NCBI GenBank assembly: GCA_963763485.1
Contig: CAVXOW010000006.1
Span: forward strand, 434,001 to 498,000
From: CAWCKS01 sp963763485
GTDB lineage: Bacteria > Pseudomonadota > Alphaproteobacteria > Rhizobiales > Xanthobacteraceae
DNA length: 64,000 bases
Direction of reading: 5' to 3'
How positions within the stretch are numbered: position 1 is the stretch's first letter; every line of letters starts with the position of its first letter. Below, one piece after another: positions 19,352 to 28,046 of the stretch. The notes below the pieces were generated by a model, which was given only the letters and a program-made list of their open reading frames with translations, ran no database searches and was not told the origin of the DNA. The position numbers and the translations under genes were made by a program.

Positions 19352-20559
19352 GTGGCAACGGCGCGGCGCCGCACGACCACGTCGAACAGCAGCGCGCAGA
19401 GACCGATCGCGATCGGCGGAAACACCACCAAGTTGACCATGTTCCAGCCGTAGTCGGTCAGCAACTGACCCGACGAGAACGAGCCGATCGCCATGGTGCC
19501 GAACACCAGGAAATCGTTGAAGGCCTGGACCTTGTTCTTCTCGGAGGGCCGATGCGCCTCGAGCACCAGCGTGGACGCACCGACAAAGCCGAAATTCCAG
19601 CCGAGGCCGAGCACGATCAGCGCACTCCAGAAATGCAGCGCCGTAATGCCGGACAGTCCGATCGCCGCGGCCGTGGCCTCAAGCAGCAATCCGATCGCCA
19701 CCACCGTTGGCGCGCCAAGACGCGCGATCACTGCCCCGGTGAAGAAACTCGGGCCGAACATCGCGACAATGTGCCACTGGATACCGAAATTGGAATCGCT
19801 CAGCGACAGGCCGCAAAGCTTCATTGCCAGCGGCGCTGACGTCATCACGAAGTTCATCAGGAAATAACTGACCACGCCGCAGATCACTGCCGCGATGAAG
19901 CGCGGCTTGCTCACGATCTCGAGCAGCGGACGCCCGCCGGCGAAATCCGCGGCAACCGGCCTTGGCGCGTCGACGGTGGCGAGAAGCGCCATCGCAACAA
20001 AGGCGACGACGACTTGCGCGGCAAAGCTCGCAGCGAACAGATAGGGCTGCCAGAGGTCCATGGTCCATTGCACGAGCTGCGGGCCGAGCACGCCGGCGAA
20101 CACTCCGCCGGCCATGACCCACGACAGCGCCTTCGGCCGGAACTCAGGTGTCGCGCCGTCAGCCGCGGCAAAGCGATAGGATTGCGCGACCGAGCCGTAG
20201 AGCCCGCCAAGAAACGTCGCGACGCAAAACAACGCGAACGAGCCGCGCAGAATCGCGATCATCGCGAGCGTCCCGCAGACGGCGCCGCACGCCGTGCCCG
20301 CAATGAAGGTGGCGCGCCGGCCGTAACGCCGCGCAACGAAACCAACCGGGAGGGTGCCGGCGGCCATGCCGACCACGAAGATCGACAGCGGCAGCGTCGC
20401 CAGCGATTGATCCGGCGCCAGCATCGAGCCGACGATCGAGCCGGTGGCGAAGATCACGGCCGAATTCGCACCGGTCAGCGCCTGCGCGATCGCAAGTCGC
20501 GCGACGACCGCTCGCGTTCGTCTCGCACGCAAAATGCCGGGAGCGGTGGTGGCGTCCAT
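19348..20559 (-). CDS. MFS transporter
   Basis: A 403-residue integral membrane protein with about 12 hydrophobic segments. The MFS loop motif between helices 2 and 3 is visible as GFVARRYGRRATF. The start at ATG 20559 (MDATTAPG) gives a short cytoplasmic tail before the first helix; the frame further upstream is basic and non-protein-like. Substrate is unknown. It is divergent from the SDR gene with a palindrome between them, and its 3' end overlaps the cyclase stop by four bases. Confidence 0.9.
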   Translation of the reverse strand: MDATTAPGILRARRTRAVVARLAIAQALTGANSAVIFATGSIVGSMLAPDQSLATLPLSIFVVGMAAGTLPVGFVARRYGRRATFIAGTACGAVCGTLAMIAILRGSFALFCVATFLGGLYGSVAQSYRFAAADGATPEFRPKALSWVMAGGVFAGVLGPQLVQWTMDLWQPYLFAASFAAQVVVAFVAMALLATVDAPRPVAADFAGGRPLLEIVSKPRFIAAVICGVVSYFLMNFVMTSAPLAMKLCGLSLSDSNFGIQWHIVAMFGPSFFTGAVIARLGAPTVVAIGLLLEATAAAIGLSGITALHFWSALIVLGLGWNFGFVGASTLVLEAHRPSEKNKVQAFNDFLVFGTMAIGSFSSGQLLTDYGWNMVNLVVFPPIAIGLCALLFDVVVRRRAVAT

Positions 20560-20675
20560 CCTTCTTGGCCTGCTTCTTCTCAATCGTGCGATTGATCGGG
20601 CGACTTGCGGCCACGCTGCCGGCAAATGCGAGCAACCACCGCGCATATTGGGGTTGATTTGACGCGGTCGATGCG

Positions 20676-20694
20676 CTGTATCGTCACTATACAG
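20676..20694. promoter_or_regulatory. Palindrome CTGTAT-N7-ATACAG in MFS/SDR divergent promoter region
   Basis: Perfect 6-base arms separated by seven bases lie between the divergent MFS (start 20559) and SDR (start 20750) genes. The right arm contains TATACA, which could be a -10 element for the SDR gene, so a bound repressor would block it. Size and symmetry would suit a TetR- or GntR-type dimer. No regulator gene is adjacent. Confidence 0.4.
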
Positions 20695-20749
20695 ACAGCT
20701 CGCCGCCTTGAACAACAACACAAGAGCAATTCAGCCCAAGGAGACAGGA

Positions 20750-21568
20750 ATGGGTCAGGTGCAGGGTAAAGTCGCATTGGTCACCGGGGGCGCCTCCGGC
20801 ATCGGCGCCGCCTGTTCGGCAACGCTGGCGCGCGAGGGCGCCAAGGTCGTCGTCACGGACATCGACGAGACGCTCGGCAAGCAAACCGTGTCGCGCATCC
20901 AGGGTGATGGCGGCGAGGCGATCTTCCTGCAGCAAGATGTCACCCAGGAGCCGCGCTGGGCCGAGATTGTCGCCGAGACCGAGCGCCGCTATGGCAAGCT
21001 CAACATTCTGGTGTCGAACGCCGGCATCGGCGTCGGCTCGCCGTCGATCGTCGACATGACGCTGGCGGACTGGCGGCGGCAGACCGCAATCAACCTCGAC
21101 GGCGTATTCCTGTCGGTGAAGTACTGCATTCCGGCAATGCGTCGGGCGCGCGAAGGCGGCTCCATCATCATGATGTCGTCGATCGCCGGCCTGCGCGGCT
21201 CGCCGATCCTCGCCGGCTACTGCGCCACCAAGGGCGGCGTGCGGCTGTTTGCGAAATCGATTGCGATGGAGTGCGCGCAGGCCGGCGACGGCATCCGCGT
21301 CAACTCCGTGCATCCCGGCATCATCGACACCCCGATCTGGGGCAAGATCTCGAACGGAGGCGATCAGCCGGGCCACAACTCGCCGATGCGCGCGGAAGAG
21401 CTGGCGCGCGCCGGCGCGCCGCTCGGCCGAGCAGGACAAGCGCAGGACATCGCCAATGGCGTGCTGTTCCTTGCTTCGGATGCGTCGAGCTACATGACCG
21501 GTGCCGAGATCGTGATTGACGGCGGCATCACCGCCGGCGGCGTGCGCCGCGCTCCGCCCAATCAGTGA
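20750..21568 (+). CDS. Short-chain dehydrogenase/reductase (SDR)
   Basis: A 272-residue classical SDR. The NAD(P)-binding motif TGGASGIG is at the N-terminus, the NAG motif is in LVSNAGIGVG, the catalytic Ser is in MMSSIAG, and the YxxxK motif is YCATK. Asp after the second strand (VVTDID) favours NAD over NADP. ATG 20750 has AAGGAGACAGG directly upstream; the earlier ATG at 20708 lacks one. The C-terminus overlaps the convergent cobS by seven bases. The substrate is an unidentified secondary alcohol or ketone. Confidence 0.92.
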   Translation: MGQVQGKVALVTGGASGIGAACSATLAREGAKVVVTDIDETLGKQTVSRIQGDGGEAIFLQQDVTQEPRWAEIVAETERRYGKLNILVSNAGIGVGSPSIVDMTLADWRRQTAINLDGVFLSVKYCIPAMRRAREGGSIIMMSSIAGLRGSPILAGYCATKGGVRLFAKSIAMECAQAGDGIRVNSVHPGIIDTPIWGKISNGGDQPGHNSPMRAEELARAGAPLGRAGQAQDIANGVLFLASDASSYMTGAEIVIDGGITAGGVRRAPPNQ

Positions 21569-22323
21569 GCGCCGGCGGCAAGGCCGAGCAGGAAAGCGAC
21601 CTCCGCTGCCTGCTCGACCGCGCCGAGCACATCGCCGGTGTAGCCGCCGATCAGTCGTCGCGCCAATGCGACGACTGCGAACGCGCTTAAGCCTGCGAGA
21701 ATCAATCCGGCGAACACCGCCGACGGCGCCTTGATCAGCGCCGGCAGCAAGGCCGCTAGCGTGATCAGCAAAGCGGTCAGCGCGCCGGAACGATCGAGCG
21801 CTGCCTCGGAATAGCTAATCCGGGTCGCCGCGGGATCGCCGGCATACGGCAGCGTGCTCATTGCCCACGTGGCCGCGGCGCGCGCGCCGGCATGCGCCGC
21901 AATCAGCGCGGCCCAGGCAAATGACGGCGTCATGAGCGCCAGCGCCGCAATTCGCAATGCGACGCTGAAGCCGAGCGCGAGCGCGCCGTAGGTGCCGAGC
22001 CGGCTGTCCTTCATGATCGCAAGCCGCGCTTCGCGCGAGCGCCCGCCGCCGAATCCGTCCGCGGTATCGGCGAGGCCGTCCTCGTGCAATGCGCCAGTCA
22101 ACAACGCGCTCGTCGCGACCGCAAGCACCGCTGGAATGAAGCCGAACCAATATCGGTTCGCGCCGGCAAACACGATTGCTGCACCAAGGCCGACGACGAC
22201 ACCGACCGCCGGAAAATATTTTGATGCGCGGACAAGCCAGTCGGCGTCCAGCGTGTCGCTGCTCTTGACCGGCAGGATGGTCATGAAGCGCAGCGCATGC
22301 AGAAACCCGTCGGTCTCGCGCAT
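21562..22323 (-). CDS. cobS: Adenosylcobinamide-GDP ribazoletransferase
   Basis: CobS (CobV) joins adenosylcobinamide-GDP with alpha-ribazole to make adenosylcobalamin at the inner membrane, the last step of nucleotide-loop assembly. At 253 residues it has the expected length. The conserved acidic motif HEDGLADTADGFGGG, which binds metal, is at about 82-96, followed by MKDSRLGTYG and several membrane helices. The start codon overlaps the end of cobT, so the two are translationally coupled. Confidence 0.95.
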   Translation of the reverse strand: MRETDGFLHALRFMTILPVKSSDTLDADWLVRASKYFPAVGVVVGLGAAIVFAGANRYWFGFIPAVLAVATSALLTGALHEDGLADTADGFGGGRSREARLAIMKDSRLGTYGALALGFSVALRIAALALMTPSFAWAALIAAHAGARAAATWAMSTLPYAGDPAATRISYSEAALDRSGALTALLITLAALLPALIKAPSAVFAGLILAGLSAFAVVALARRLIGGYTGDVLGAVEQAAEVAFLLGLAAGAH

Positions 22324-23372
22324 CAGATCTTTCCTGCGAGCACGTCCTCGAGTGCGGCCACATCAGTGAACAGCCGCGCCGCCCCCCGCACGATCGGAAT
22401 TGCAAGCACGGCTCCGGTCCCCTCGCCAAGCCGCATGCCAAGTTCCAGCAGCGGACTGGCATTCAGCGATGCCAGCATGAGGCTGTGGCCGCGTTCCGCC
22501 GAACGGTGGGCGAAGATACAATAGTCTTGCACCGCAGCCTGCATCCGGATCGCGACCAGCGCCGCCGAACTCGCGATGAAGCCGTCGATCATCACCGGCC
22601 GCCGCCGTTCCGCCGCACCAAAGATCGCGCCAGCCATCATGGCGATCTCCAGCCCGCCGAATTCGGCGAGAACCTCAAGCGGCGCGCTGGCACCGGTTCG
22701 CGCCGCGGCACGCTCGAGCGCTGCGCGCTTCTTTGTCATGCCGGCTTCATCCTGCCCTGCCCCAGCGCCGATGCAATCGACAAGCGGCGCTGGCGCCAGC
22801 CGATGCATCAGCAGCGCGGCGGACGCGCTGTTGCCGATCCCCATCTCGCCGATCGCGATGATGTCGGCGCCGCCGTCGATGGCTTCGCAAGCGAGGCGAT
22901 CGCCCCGCGCCAGCGCCGCCTTTGCTTCAGCCATTGTCATTGCCGGCTCGCGCGCGGCATTGGCCGTGCCCTTGCGGATTTTTGCGCGCACGAGATCGGC
23001 GTGATCGGGCAGATCGACAGCGACGCCGGCATCAACAACGCGAATGTCTACATCTGCCGCCGCGGCAAATGCGTTGGCACTGGCGCCTCCGGCGAGGAAT
23101 GTCCGCACCATCGCCGGTGTCACCGCCGACGGGTATTGCGACACACCCTCTTCGGTCAGGCCATGATCGCCGGCAAACACCAGCAGCGTCGCCTTGCCGG
23201 CGCGCGGAATTGCCGGGTACCACATCAGTGCAAGTTGGGTGGCGAGGTCTTCGATCCGGCCGAGCGAACCCGGCGGCTTGGCCTTGCCGTCGATGCGCGC
23301 CCGAATGTTCGGCTCGATCGACCGATCAAGCGGAACGATCTGCGGCTCGCGCCAGTCAGGATTCGATGGCAT
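22323..23372 (-). CDS. cobT: Nicotinate-nucleotide-dimethylbenzimidazole phosphoribosyltransferase
   Basis: CobT transfers phosphoribose from nicotinate mononucleotide to dimethylbenzimidazole, making alpha-ribazole phosphate for CobS. It is 349 residues from ATG 23372 (MPSNPDW); a TTG six codons upstream is a less likely start. Landmarks are GSLGRIEDLATQLALM near the N-terminus, FAGDHGLTEEGVSQYP, and GEMGIGNSASAALL. It is divergent from the riboswitch-controlled operon at 23.5 kb. No riboswitch is evident on its own strand. Confidence 0.94.
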   Translation of the reverse strand: MPSNPDWREPQIVPLDRSIEPNIRARIDGKAKPPGSLGRIEDLATQLALMWYPAIPRAGKATLLVFAGDHGLTEEGVSQYPSAVTPAMVRTFLAGGASANAFAAAADVDIRVVDAGVAVDLPDHADLVRAKIRKGTANAAREPAMTMAEAKAALARGDRLACEAIDGGADIIAIGEMGIGNSASAALLMHRLAPAPLVDCIGAGAGQDEAGMTKKRAALERAAARTGASAPLEVLAEFGGLEIAMMAGAIFGAAERRRPVMIDGFIASSAALVAIRMQAAVQDYCIFAHRSAERGHSLMLASLNASPLLELGMRLGEGTGAVLAIPIVRGAARLFTDVAALEDVLAGKI

Positions 23373-23497
23373 TCGTTGATCCCGCACCAAAACTCCATGC
23401 CGCTAGTGCCGAACGTTGCGCACAAGGTCAACTGCACCGGCACCTACAAAGGGCGGCCGTTGACCCCAAGCGGCCCAGCCGATACGGTCGAAACCGA

Positions 23498-23656
23498 TGG
23501 TCCTCCCACCTTGGGAGGTGAAAAGGGAATCCGGTGACGGGAGCGATCCCAAACCCGGAGCTGCCCCCGCAACTGTAAGCGGCGAGCCCTCGCTTCAGCC
23601 ACTGGGAAACCGGGAAGGCGCGAGCGGCTGCGACCCGCAAGCCAGGAGACCTGCCA
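23498..23656 (+). ncRNA. Cobalamin (B12) riboswitch upstream of DUF1636-cobU-cobO-cobQ
   Basis: Conserved cobalamin riboswitch elements appear in order: GGTGAAAAGGGAATCCGGTG, then CTGCCCCCGCAACTGTAAGC (the B12-box core), GCCACTGGGAAACCGGGAAG and GCCAGGAGACCTGCC. An inverted repeat, CCTCCCACCTTGGGAGG, at the 5' side fits the closing P2/P3 region. It is on the plus strand about 130 bases before the DUF1636 gene, so high adenosylcobalamin should repress the operon. Confidence 0.93.
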
Positions 23657-23784
23657 TCAAACCTTGTGCTTTGGAGGCGTCTGGGCGGGGTGCACCGGGC
23701 GGGACTTGAGCGCCGTGTTATGCGCCGGCGCGAACATCCGCCAAAGCTCGCGCGGCCTTTTGCGGGCCAGGTCAAGAGCGGCGG

Positions 23785-24222
23785 ATGAACGACACGATCC
23801 CAGCAGCGAATCTTTTCGCGCCCTCGGACGCGACGGAAGCGCGCGTCATCATCAGCATCTGCACGACCTGCAAGACCCAGGACACCACAGCTGACGTGGT
23901 TGGATCAAAGCTGCTCGCCGCAGTCCGCGACGTTGTGCCAAGCGGCGACGAAAGCGTCGCGGTCCGCGCCGTGCAGTGCCTCGGCGTCTGCAAACGACCG
24001 ACCACGGCGGCGGTATCCGGCCGCGACCGCTACACCTTTGTGTTCGCCGATCTTCAGCCCGCTGACGGCGCAACCGCGCTGCGCGACTTCGCTGTGTCCT
24101 ACGCGCGATCGGATTACGGTCTGGTGCCATGGCGCGAGCGCGCACAGGTGCTTCGCCGCGGCATGATCGCGCGCATTCCGCCGGCGATCTGGTCGCCCGA
24201 AAACGGCGAGCCGCCGAAATGA
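23785..24222 (+). CDS. DUF1636 metal-binding-type protein, first gene of B12-repressed operon
   Basis: A 145-residue small protein of the DUF1636 family. It has a Cys pair near the N-terminus (ICTTCKTQD) and a further Cys in VQCLGVCKRP, spaced like the ligands of a thioredoxin-like [2Fe-2S] ferredoxin. The C-terminus continues with LVPWRERAQVLRRGMIARIPP. Function is not established; DUF1636 genes are often found with cobalamin genes, which its place directly behind the B12 riboswitch supports. Its stop overlaps the cobU start. Confidence 0.88.
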   Translation: MNDTIPAANLFAPSDATEARVIISICTTCKTQDTTADVVGSKLLAAVRDVVPSGDESVAVRAVQCLGVCKRPTTAAVSGRDRYTFVFADLQPADGATALRDFAVSYARSDYGLVPWRERAQVLRRGMIARIPPAIWSPENGEPPK

Positions 24223-24813
24223 TGTCTCCCAACACCACGCTGGTGCTCGGCGGCGCACGCTCCGGCAAATCGGCCTTCGCCGAACGCCTTGTCGCCGAGA
24301 CCGCGGCGACACGTGTCTATCTCGCGACCGCGACAGCCGGCGATGACGAAATGCGCGAGCGCATCGTCCATCATCGCGCACGCCGCGGCGAAGGCTGGCG
24401 CACCATCGAGGAGCCGTTGGCGCTGGTCGAGGCGCTCAGCCACGAAGATCGCGTCGGCAACGCCGTCCTGGTCGATTGCCTGACGCTGTGGCTGTCGAAT
24501 CTCATGCACGCCGGCAAAGATGCGGACGCCGAGTCCAGACAGCTTGCTGCTTTGCTGCGCGAGACCCGCGCAACGATCGTACTGGTCTCGAATGAAGTCG
24601 GCCTTGGCCTCGTCCCCGAGACGCCGCTGGGCCGCGCATTCCGCGATGCGCAGGGCCGCCTCAATCAAGTGATCGGCGCCGCAGTCAGCAACGTCGCCTT
24701 CATCGCCGCCGGCCTGCCGATCTGGCTGAAGCAGCGGGGCGCCACGCTCGAACAGCGCGGCCGATCTGATCAAGAAGCTGCTGCCGCGACAGCAACGGGA
24801 GAGCGCCGCATGA
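24219..24813 (+). CDS. cobU: Adenosylcobinamide kinase / adenosylcobinamide-phosphate guanylyltransferase (3' frameshift likely)
   Basis: CobU (CobP) phosphorylates adenosylcobinamide and then transfers GMP from GTP. The P-loop GGARSGKS is at residues 9-16 (counting the double Met start), with VYLATATAGDDEMRERI and LVDCLTLWLSNL following. The frame has no stop before cobO, so it reads as one CobU-CobO polypeptide. However, the +1 frame gives ADLIKKLLPRQQRESAA and then a TGA at 24811-24813 that overlaps the cobO ATG. One extra base near 24757-24760 is the simplest explanation. The start overlaps the DUF1636 stop. Confidence 0.88.
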
Positions 24814-25436
24814 CCGGTGAGGCTGATGACAACGTCGAGAACGCGCGCCACAACGAAAAAATGCGCAAGCACAAGGCGGCGCGCGACAAGATCATGGCGA
24901 CCAAGACCGGCGACAAAGGCCTCCTGATCGTCCACACCGGCAGCGGCAAGGGCAAGACGTCGGCGGCGCTTGGCATGGTGTTCCGCCACATTGGCCACGG
25001 CTGGCCGGTCGCCGTCGTGCAGTTCGTGAAGTCGCCGAGCTGGGACACCGGCGAGGCGCGCCTGCTCGCGAAATTCCCCGAGCTCGTGACGCTGCATATC
25101 ATGGGCGAAGGCTTCACCTGGGAAACACAAGACCGCGCCCGAGATATCGCGGCGGCTTCCGCGGCGTGGGAGCGCGCCAAAGAATTGATCCGCGACGATC
25201 ACAACCGCCTCGTGCTGCTCGACGAGTTGAACATCGTGCTGCGCTACGACTATCTGCCGATCGCCGACGTGCTCAAATTCCTGCGCGAAGAGAAGCCGGC
25301 CGACAAGCACGTCATCATCACCGGCCGCAACGCCCATGCCGACCTGATCGAGATGGCAGACCTCGTCACTGAAATGACGCTGGTCAAGCATCCGTTCCGC
25401 GCCGGCATCAAGGCGCAGAAGGGCATCGAGTTCTGA
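24810..25436 (+). CDS. cobO: Corrinoid (cob(I)yrinic acid a,c-diamide) adenosyltransferase
   Basis: CobO/BtuR adenosylates cobalt of corrinoids with ATP. The product is 208 residues from the Met of MTGEADDNV. The ATP-binding P-loop HTGSGKGKTSAALG is near residue 40, and the family segments VQFVKSPSWDTGE and VLLDELNIVLRYDYL follow. ATG 24810 is favoured because an N-terminal stretch with NARHNEKMRKHKAARDKIM is typical of this family. Its stop overlaps the cobQ start (TGATG). Confidence 0.94.
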   Translation: MTGEADDNVENARHNEKMRKHKAARDKIMATKTGDKGLLIVHTGSGKGKTSAALGMVFRHIGHGWPVAVVQFVKSPSWDTGEARLLAKFPELVTLHIMGEGFTWETQDRARDIAAASAAWERAKELIRDDHNRLVLLDELNIVLRYDYLPIADVLKFLREEKPADKHVIITGRNAHADLIEMADLVTEMTLVKHPFRAGIKAQKGIEF

Positions 25437-26923
25437 TGGCGACAACGCCCGCCCTGATGATCCAGGCGACCGGCTCCAACGCCGGCAAGTCGACCATCGT
25501 CGCGGGTCTCGCCCGCGTGCTGGTGCGCCGCGGCCTGCGGGTCGTGCCGTTCAAGCCGCAAAACATGTCGAACAATGCCGCGGTGGCGGTGGAAGGCGGC
25601 GAGATCGGCCGAGCGCAGGCGTTGCAGGCGCGCGCCGCGCGGGTCACGCCGAGCGTTCATATGAACCCGGTGCTGCTGAAGCCGGAAACCGACAAGGGCT
25701 CGCAAATCATCGTGCAGGGCCGGCGCGTCGGCACGCTGCAGTCCAATCGCTATCTCGACAAGAAAGCGCAGCTGTTGCCCGCCGTGCTGGAAAGTTTTGC
25801 GCGCATTGCGGCCGAGGCCGACATCGTGCTGGTCGAAGGCGCCGGCAGCCCGGCGGAAGTGAATCTGCGCGCCGGCGATATCGCCAACATGGGATTTGCC
25901 GCGGCCGCAGACGTTCCCGTCGTGCTGCTCGGCGATATCGATCGCGGCGGGGTTATCGCGAGCCTGGTCGGCACCCACGCAGTCTTGGCGAACGACGAGC
26001 GCGACCGCATCAAGGGGTTTCTGATCAACAAGTTTCGCGGCGATCCCGCGCTGTTTCGCAGCGGTGAAGCTGTTATCACGCAGATGACCGGCTGGCCGTC
26101 GCTTGGCCTCGTGCCATGGCTACCGGCCGCAGCATGGCTGCCCGCCGAGGATGCGCTCGATCTTCAAACGTACGGCAGCGGCACGGCCTCAGCGTTGACC
26201 ATCGCCGTACCGATGCTGTCGCGCGTCGCGAATTTCGACGACTTTGATCCGCTGCGCTTGGAGCCCAATGTCAGGTTGATCTGGGTGCGTCCGGGCGAGC
26301 CGATCCCCGCGAACGTCGACGTCGTGCTGCTGCCCGGGACGAAGTCGACTATCGGCGATCTCGCTTTCCTGCGAGAGCATGGTTGGGATATCGACATCAA
26401 GGCGCATGTCCGCCGCGGCGGCCATGTGCTCGGGATCTGCGGCGGATTTCAGCTGTTGGGCAAGGAAATCGTCGATCCGGACGGCTTCGATGGCGCACCC
26501 GGACGCGTCGAAGGACTTGGGCTGCTCGACATCACCACGACGATGACCGCGGACAAGGCCACGACCTCTGTGACCGGCACGCATTGCGCCAGCGGCACCG
26601 CGGTCAGCGGCTATGAAATCCATCTCGGTCGCATCGAGGGCGAGGACTGCACGCGGCCCGTGCTGACCATCGGCGGCAAACCTGAAGGCGCGTCTTCTGC
26701 GGACGGCCGGGTGCAAGGCACCCACGTCCATGGGCTCTTCGCCAGCGATGCCTTCCGGCGCGCCTGGTTGAAAGACTTCGACAAGGTGTCGGCCCTTGCC
26801 TACGAGCGGAAGGTCGAGTCCGCGATCGATGCGCTCGCCGATCATCTCGAAGCCCATCTCGACATCGATCAGCTTCTCGCGATCGCGCGCAGCCGTCAGA
26901 CCAAGAGCGCCAGCGCCGCATAG
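25436..26923 (+). CDS. cobQ: Cobyric acid synthase (adenosylcobyrinate amidating)
   Basis: CobQ amidates four peripheral carboxylates of adenosylcobyrinic acid diamide, using glutamine and ATP. It is 495 residues, normal for the family. The N-terminal synthetase domain carries the dethiobiotin-synthase-like P-loop ATGSNAGKST and PQNMSNN. The C-terminal class I-type glutaminase domain has the Cys nucleophile in GICGGFQLLG and His in GTHVHGLF. It is the last plus-strand gene under the 23.5-kb riboswitch and overlaps the end of convergent cbiB by 28 bases. Confidence 0.96.
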   Translation: MATTPALMIQATGSNAGKSTIVAGLARVLVRRGLRVVPFKPQNMSNNAAVAVEGGEIGRAQALQARAARVTPSVHMNPVLLKPETDKGSQIIVQGRRVGTLQSNRYLDKKAQLLPAVLESFARIAAEADIVLVEGAGSPAEVNLRAGDIANMGFAAAADVPVVLLGDIDRGGVIASLVGTHAVLANDERDRIKGFLINKFRGDPALFRSGEAVITQMTGWPSLGLVPWLPAAAWLPAEDALDLQTYGSGTASALTIAVPMLSRVANFDDFDPLRLEPNVRLIWVRPGEPIPANVDVVLLPGTKSTIGDLAFLREHGWDIDIKAHVRRGGHVLGICGGFQLLGKEIVDPDGFDGAPGRVEGLGLLDITTTMTADKATTSVTGTHCASGTAVSGYEIHLGRIEGEDCTRPVLTIGGKPEGASSADGRVQGTHVHGLFASDAFRRAWLKDFDKVSALAYERKVESAIDALADHLEAHLDIDQLLAIARSRQTKSASAA

Positions 26924-27882
26924 AGCGCAGCTTCGAGAACGCAGGCAGCGACGAACAGCCTTAGCGCCCGACCAATGTCGTCGGGCCTCGCGTCCTTGCG
27001 GCCCAATGCATTCACAAAGGGATCGTCGACAGTCCGCTCCGAGTAAACCCGCGGCCCTGCCAGCGCGACGCCAAGCGCGGCAGCCATCGCACTCTCCGGC
27101 CAGCCTGCGTTCGGCGACCGATGTTTTTTTGCGTCGCTCAAAGCAACGCGCAACGAACCGGCGATAGAGCCACCCGTCACCGGCGCAACGAGCGCAAGCA
27201 GGAGTGCCGACAGCCGCGCCGGCACGAGGTTGACGAGATCGTCGAGCCGTGCCGCAGCCCAACCGAACGCGCGATGGCGCTCGGTCAAATGGCCGATCAT
27301 CGAATCCGCAGTGTTGATCGCCTTGTACGCCAGCAGTCCCGGCAGGCCGAGCAACGCGAACCACAACGCCGGTGCTGCCACGCCGTCAGAGAAATTTTCC
27401 GCGGTGGTCTCGATTGCCGACCGGCAGACGCCCGCCTCATCGAGCGCCTGGGGATCGCGGCCAACGATCGCGCTGACGGCGCCACGCGCCTCGTCGAGGC
27501 CGCCGCTTGCAAATGCTTGCTGCACGCGGGCCACGTGCTCGTAGAGGCTGCGCTGCGCGATGAAGACCGAGGCTACGATCGCTTCGACGGTCCAGCCGAG
27601 CGGCAGTGCATTTAGCACTTGCTGAATGAGCCAGCCCAGGGCAGCCGAGCCCGCGACCAGTACAACGATCGCAAGTACCCCTGCCGTACGCCGCAGTGTA
27701 TCGCTCCTGCGCTCGTCGTTGAGCGCGGCATCCAGCCGATCGATTGCCCACCCGAGCATTACAACCGGATGCGGGGTCCGCTTCCACAACGAGCCGGGAT
27801 CGCCGATCAGCGCATCGACTACAAGCGCCAGCACGAGCACACGCAAGCTATCGTGGAAAAACAGCACTAGCGGGGTCGCCAC
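26896..27882 (-). CDS. cbiB: Adenosylcobinamide-phosphate synthase
   Basis: CbiB (CobD in the aerobic-pathway naming) attaches aminopropanol or its phosphate to adenosylcobyric acid. It is a membrane protein of 328 residues with family segments IGDPGSLWKRTPHPVVMLG, TAENFSDGVAAPALWF and YKAINTADSMIGH. GTG 27882 is chosen: the open frame extends to 27951, but that part lies inside a dispersed repeat. The 3' end overlaps cobQ. Confidence 0.93.
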   Translation of the reverse strand: MATPLVLFFHDSLRVLVLALVVDALIGDPGSLWKRTPHPVVMLGWAIDRLDAALNDERRSDTLRRTAGVLAIVVLVAGSAALGWLIQQVLNALPLGWTVEAIVASVFIAQRSLYEHVARVQQAFASGGLDEARGAVSAIVGRDPQALDEAGVCRSAIETTAENFSDGVAAPALWFALLGLPGLLAYKAINTADSMIGHLTERHRAFGWAAARLDDLVNLVPARLSALLLALVAPVTGGSIAGSLRVALSDAKKHRSPNAGWPESAMAAALGVALAGPRVYSERTVDDPFVNALGRKDARPDDIGRALRLFVAACVLEAALYAALALLV

Positions 27883-27905
27883 TCGATCAGAGACTTCTCG
27901 TCTGT

Positions 27906-28011
27906 CGTCATCGCCCGGCTTGACCGGGCGATCCAGTACTCCGTGATGCAAGTGAGACGAACAAACGAGCCACAGGGATTACTGGATGCCCCGCTTGAAG
28001 CGGGGCATGAC
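27906..28011. repeat. Dispersed repeat with two GC hairpins upstream of cbiB
   Basis: Two palindromic blocks, 27906-27937 (GCCCGGCTTGACCGGGC core) and 27980-28011 (GCCCCGCTTGAAGCGGGGC core), are in inverted orientation to each other through the outer TCCAGTA / TACTGGA. The element fills the gap between cbiB and the btuF-like gene. It supplies a false upstream extension of the cbiB frame. Confidence 0.8.
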
Positions 28012-28046
28012 AACCAAGAGGCCGATCGTTCCGCTTCAAACATTGA

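Noticed and set aside
27883..27951. Upstream extension of cbiB
   Set aside because: These codons fall in a dispersed palindromic repeat; the family start aligns with GTG 27882.
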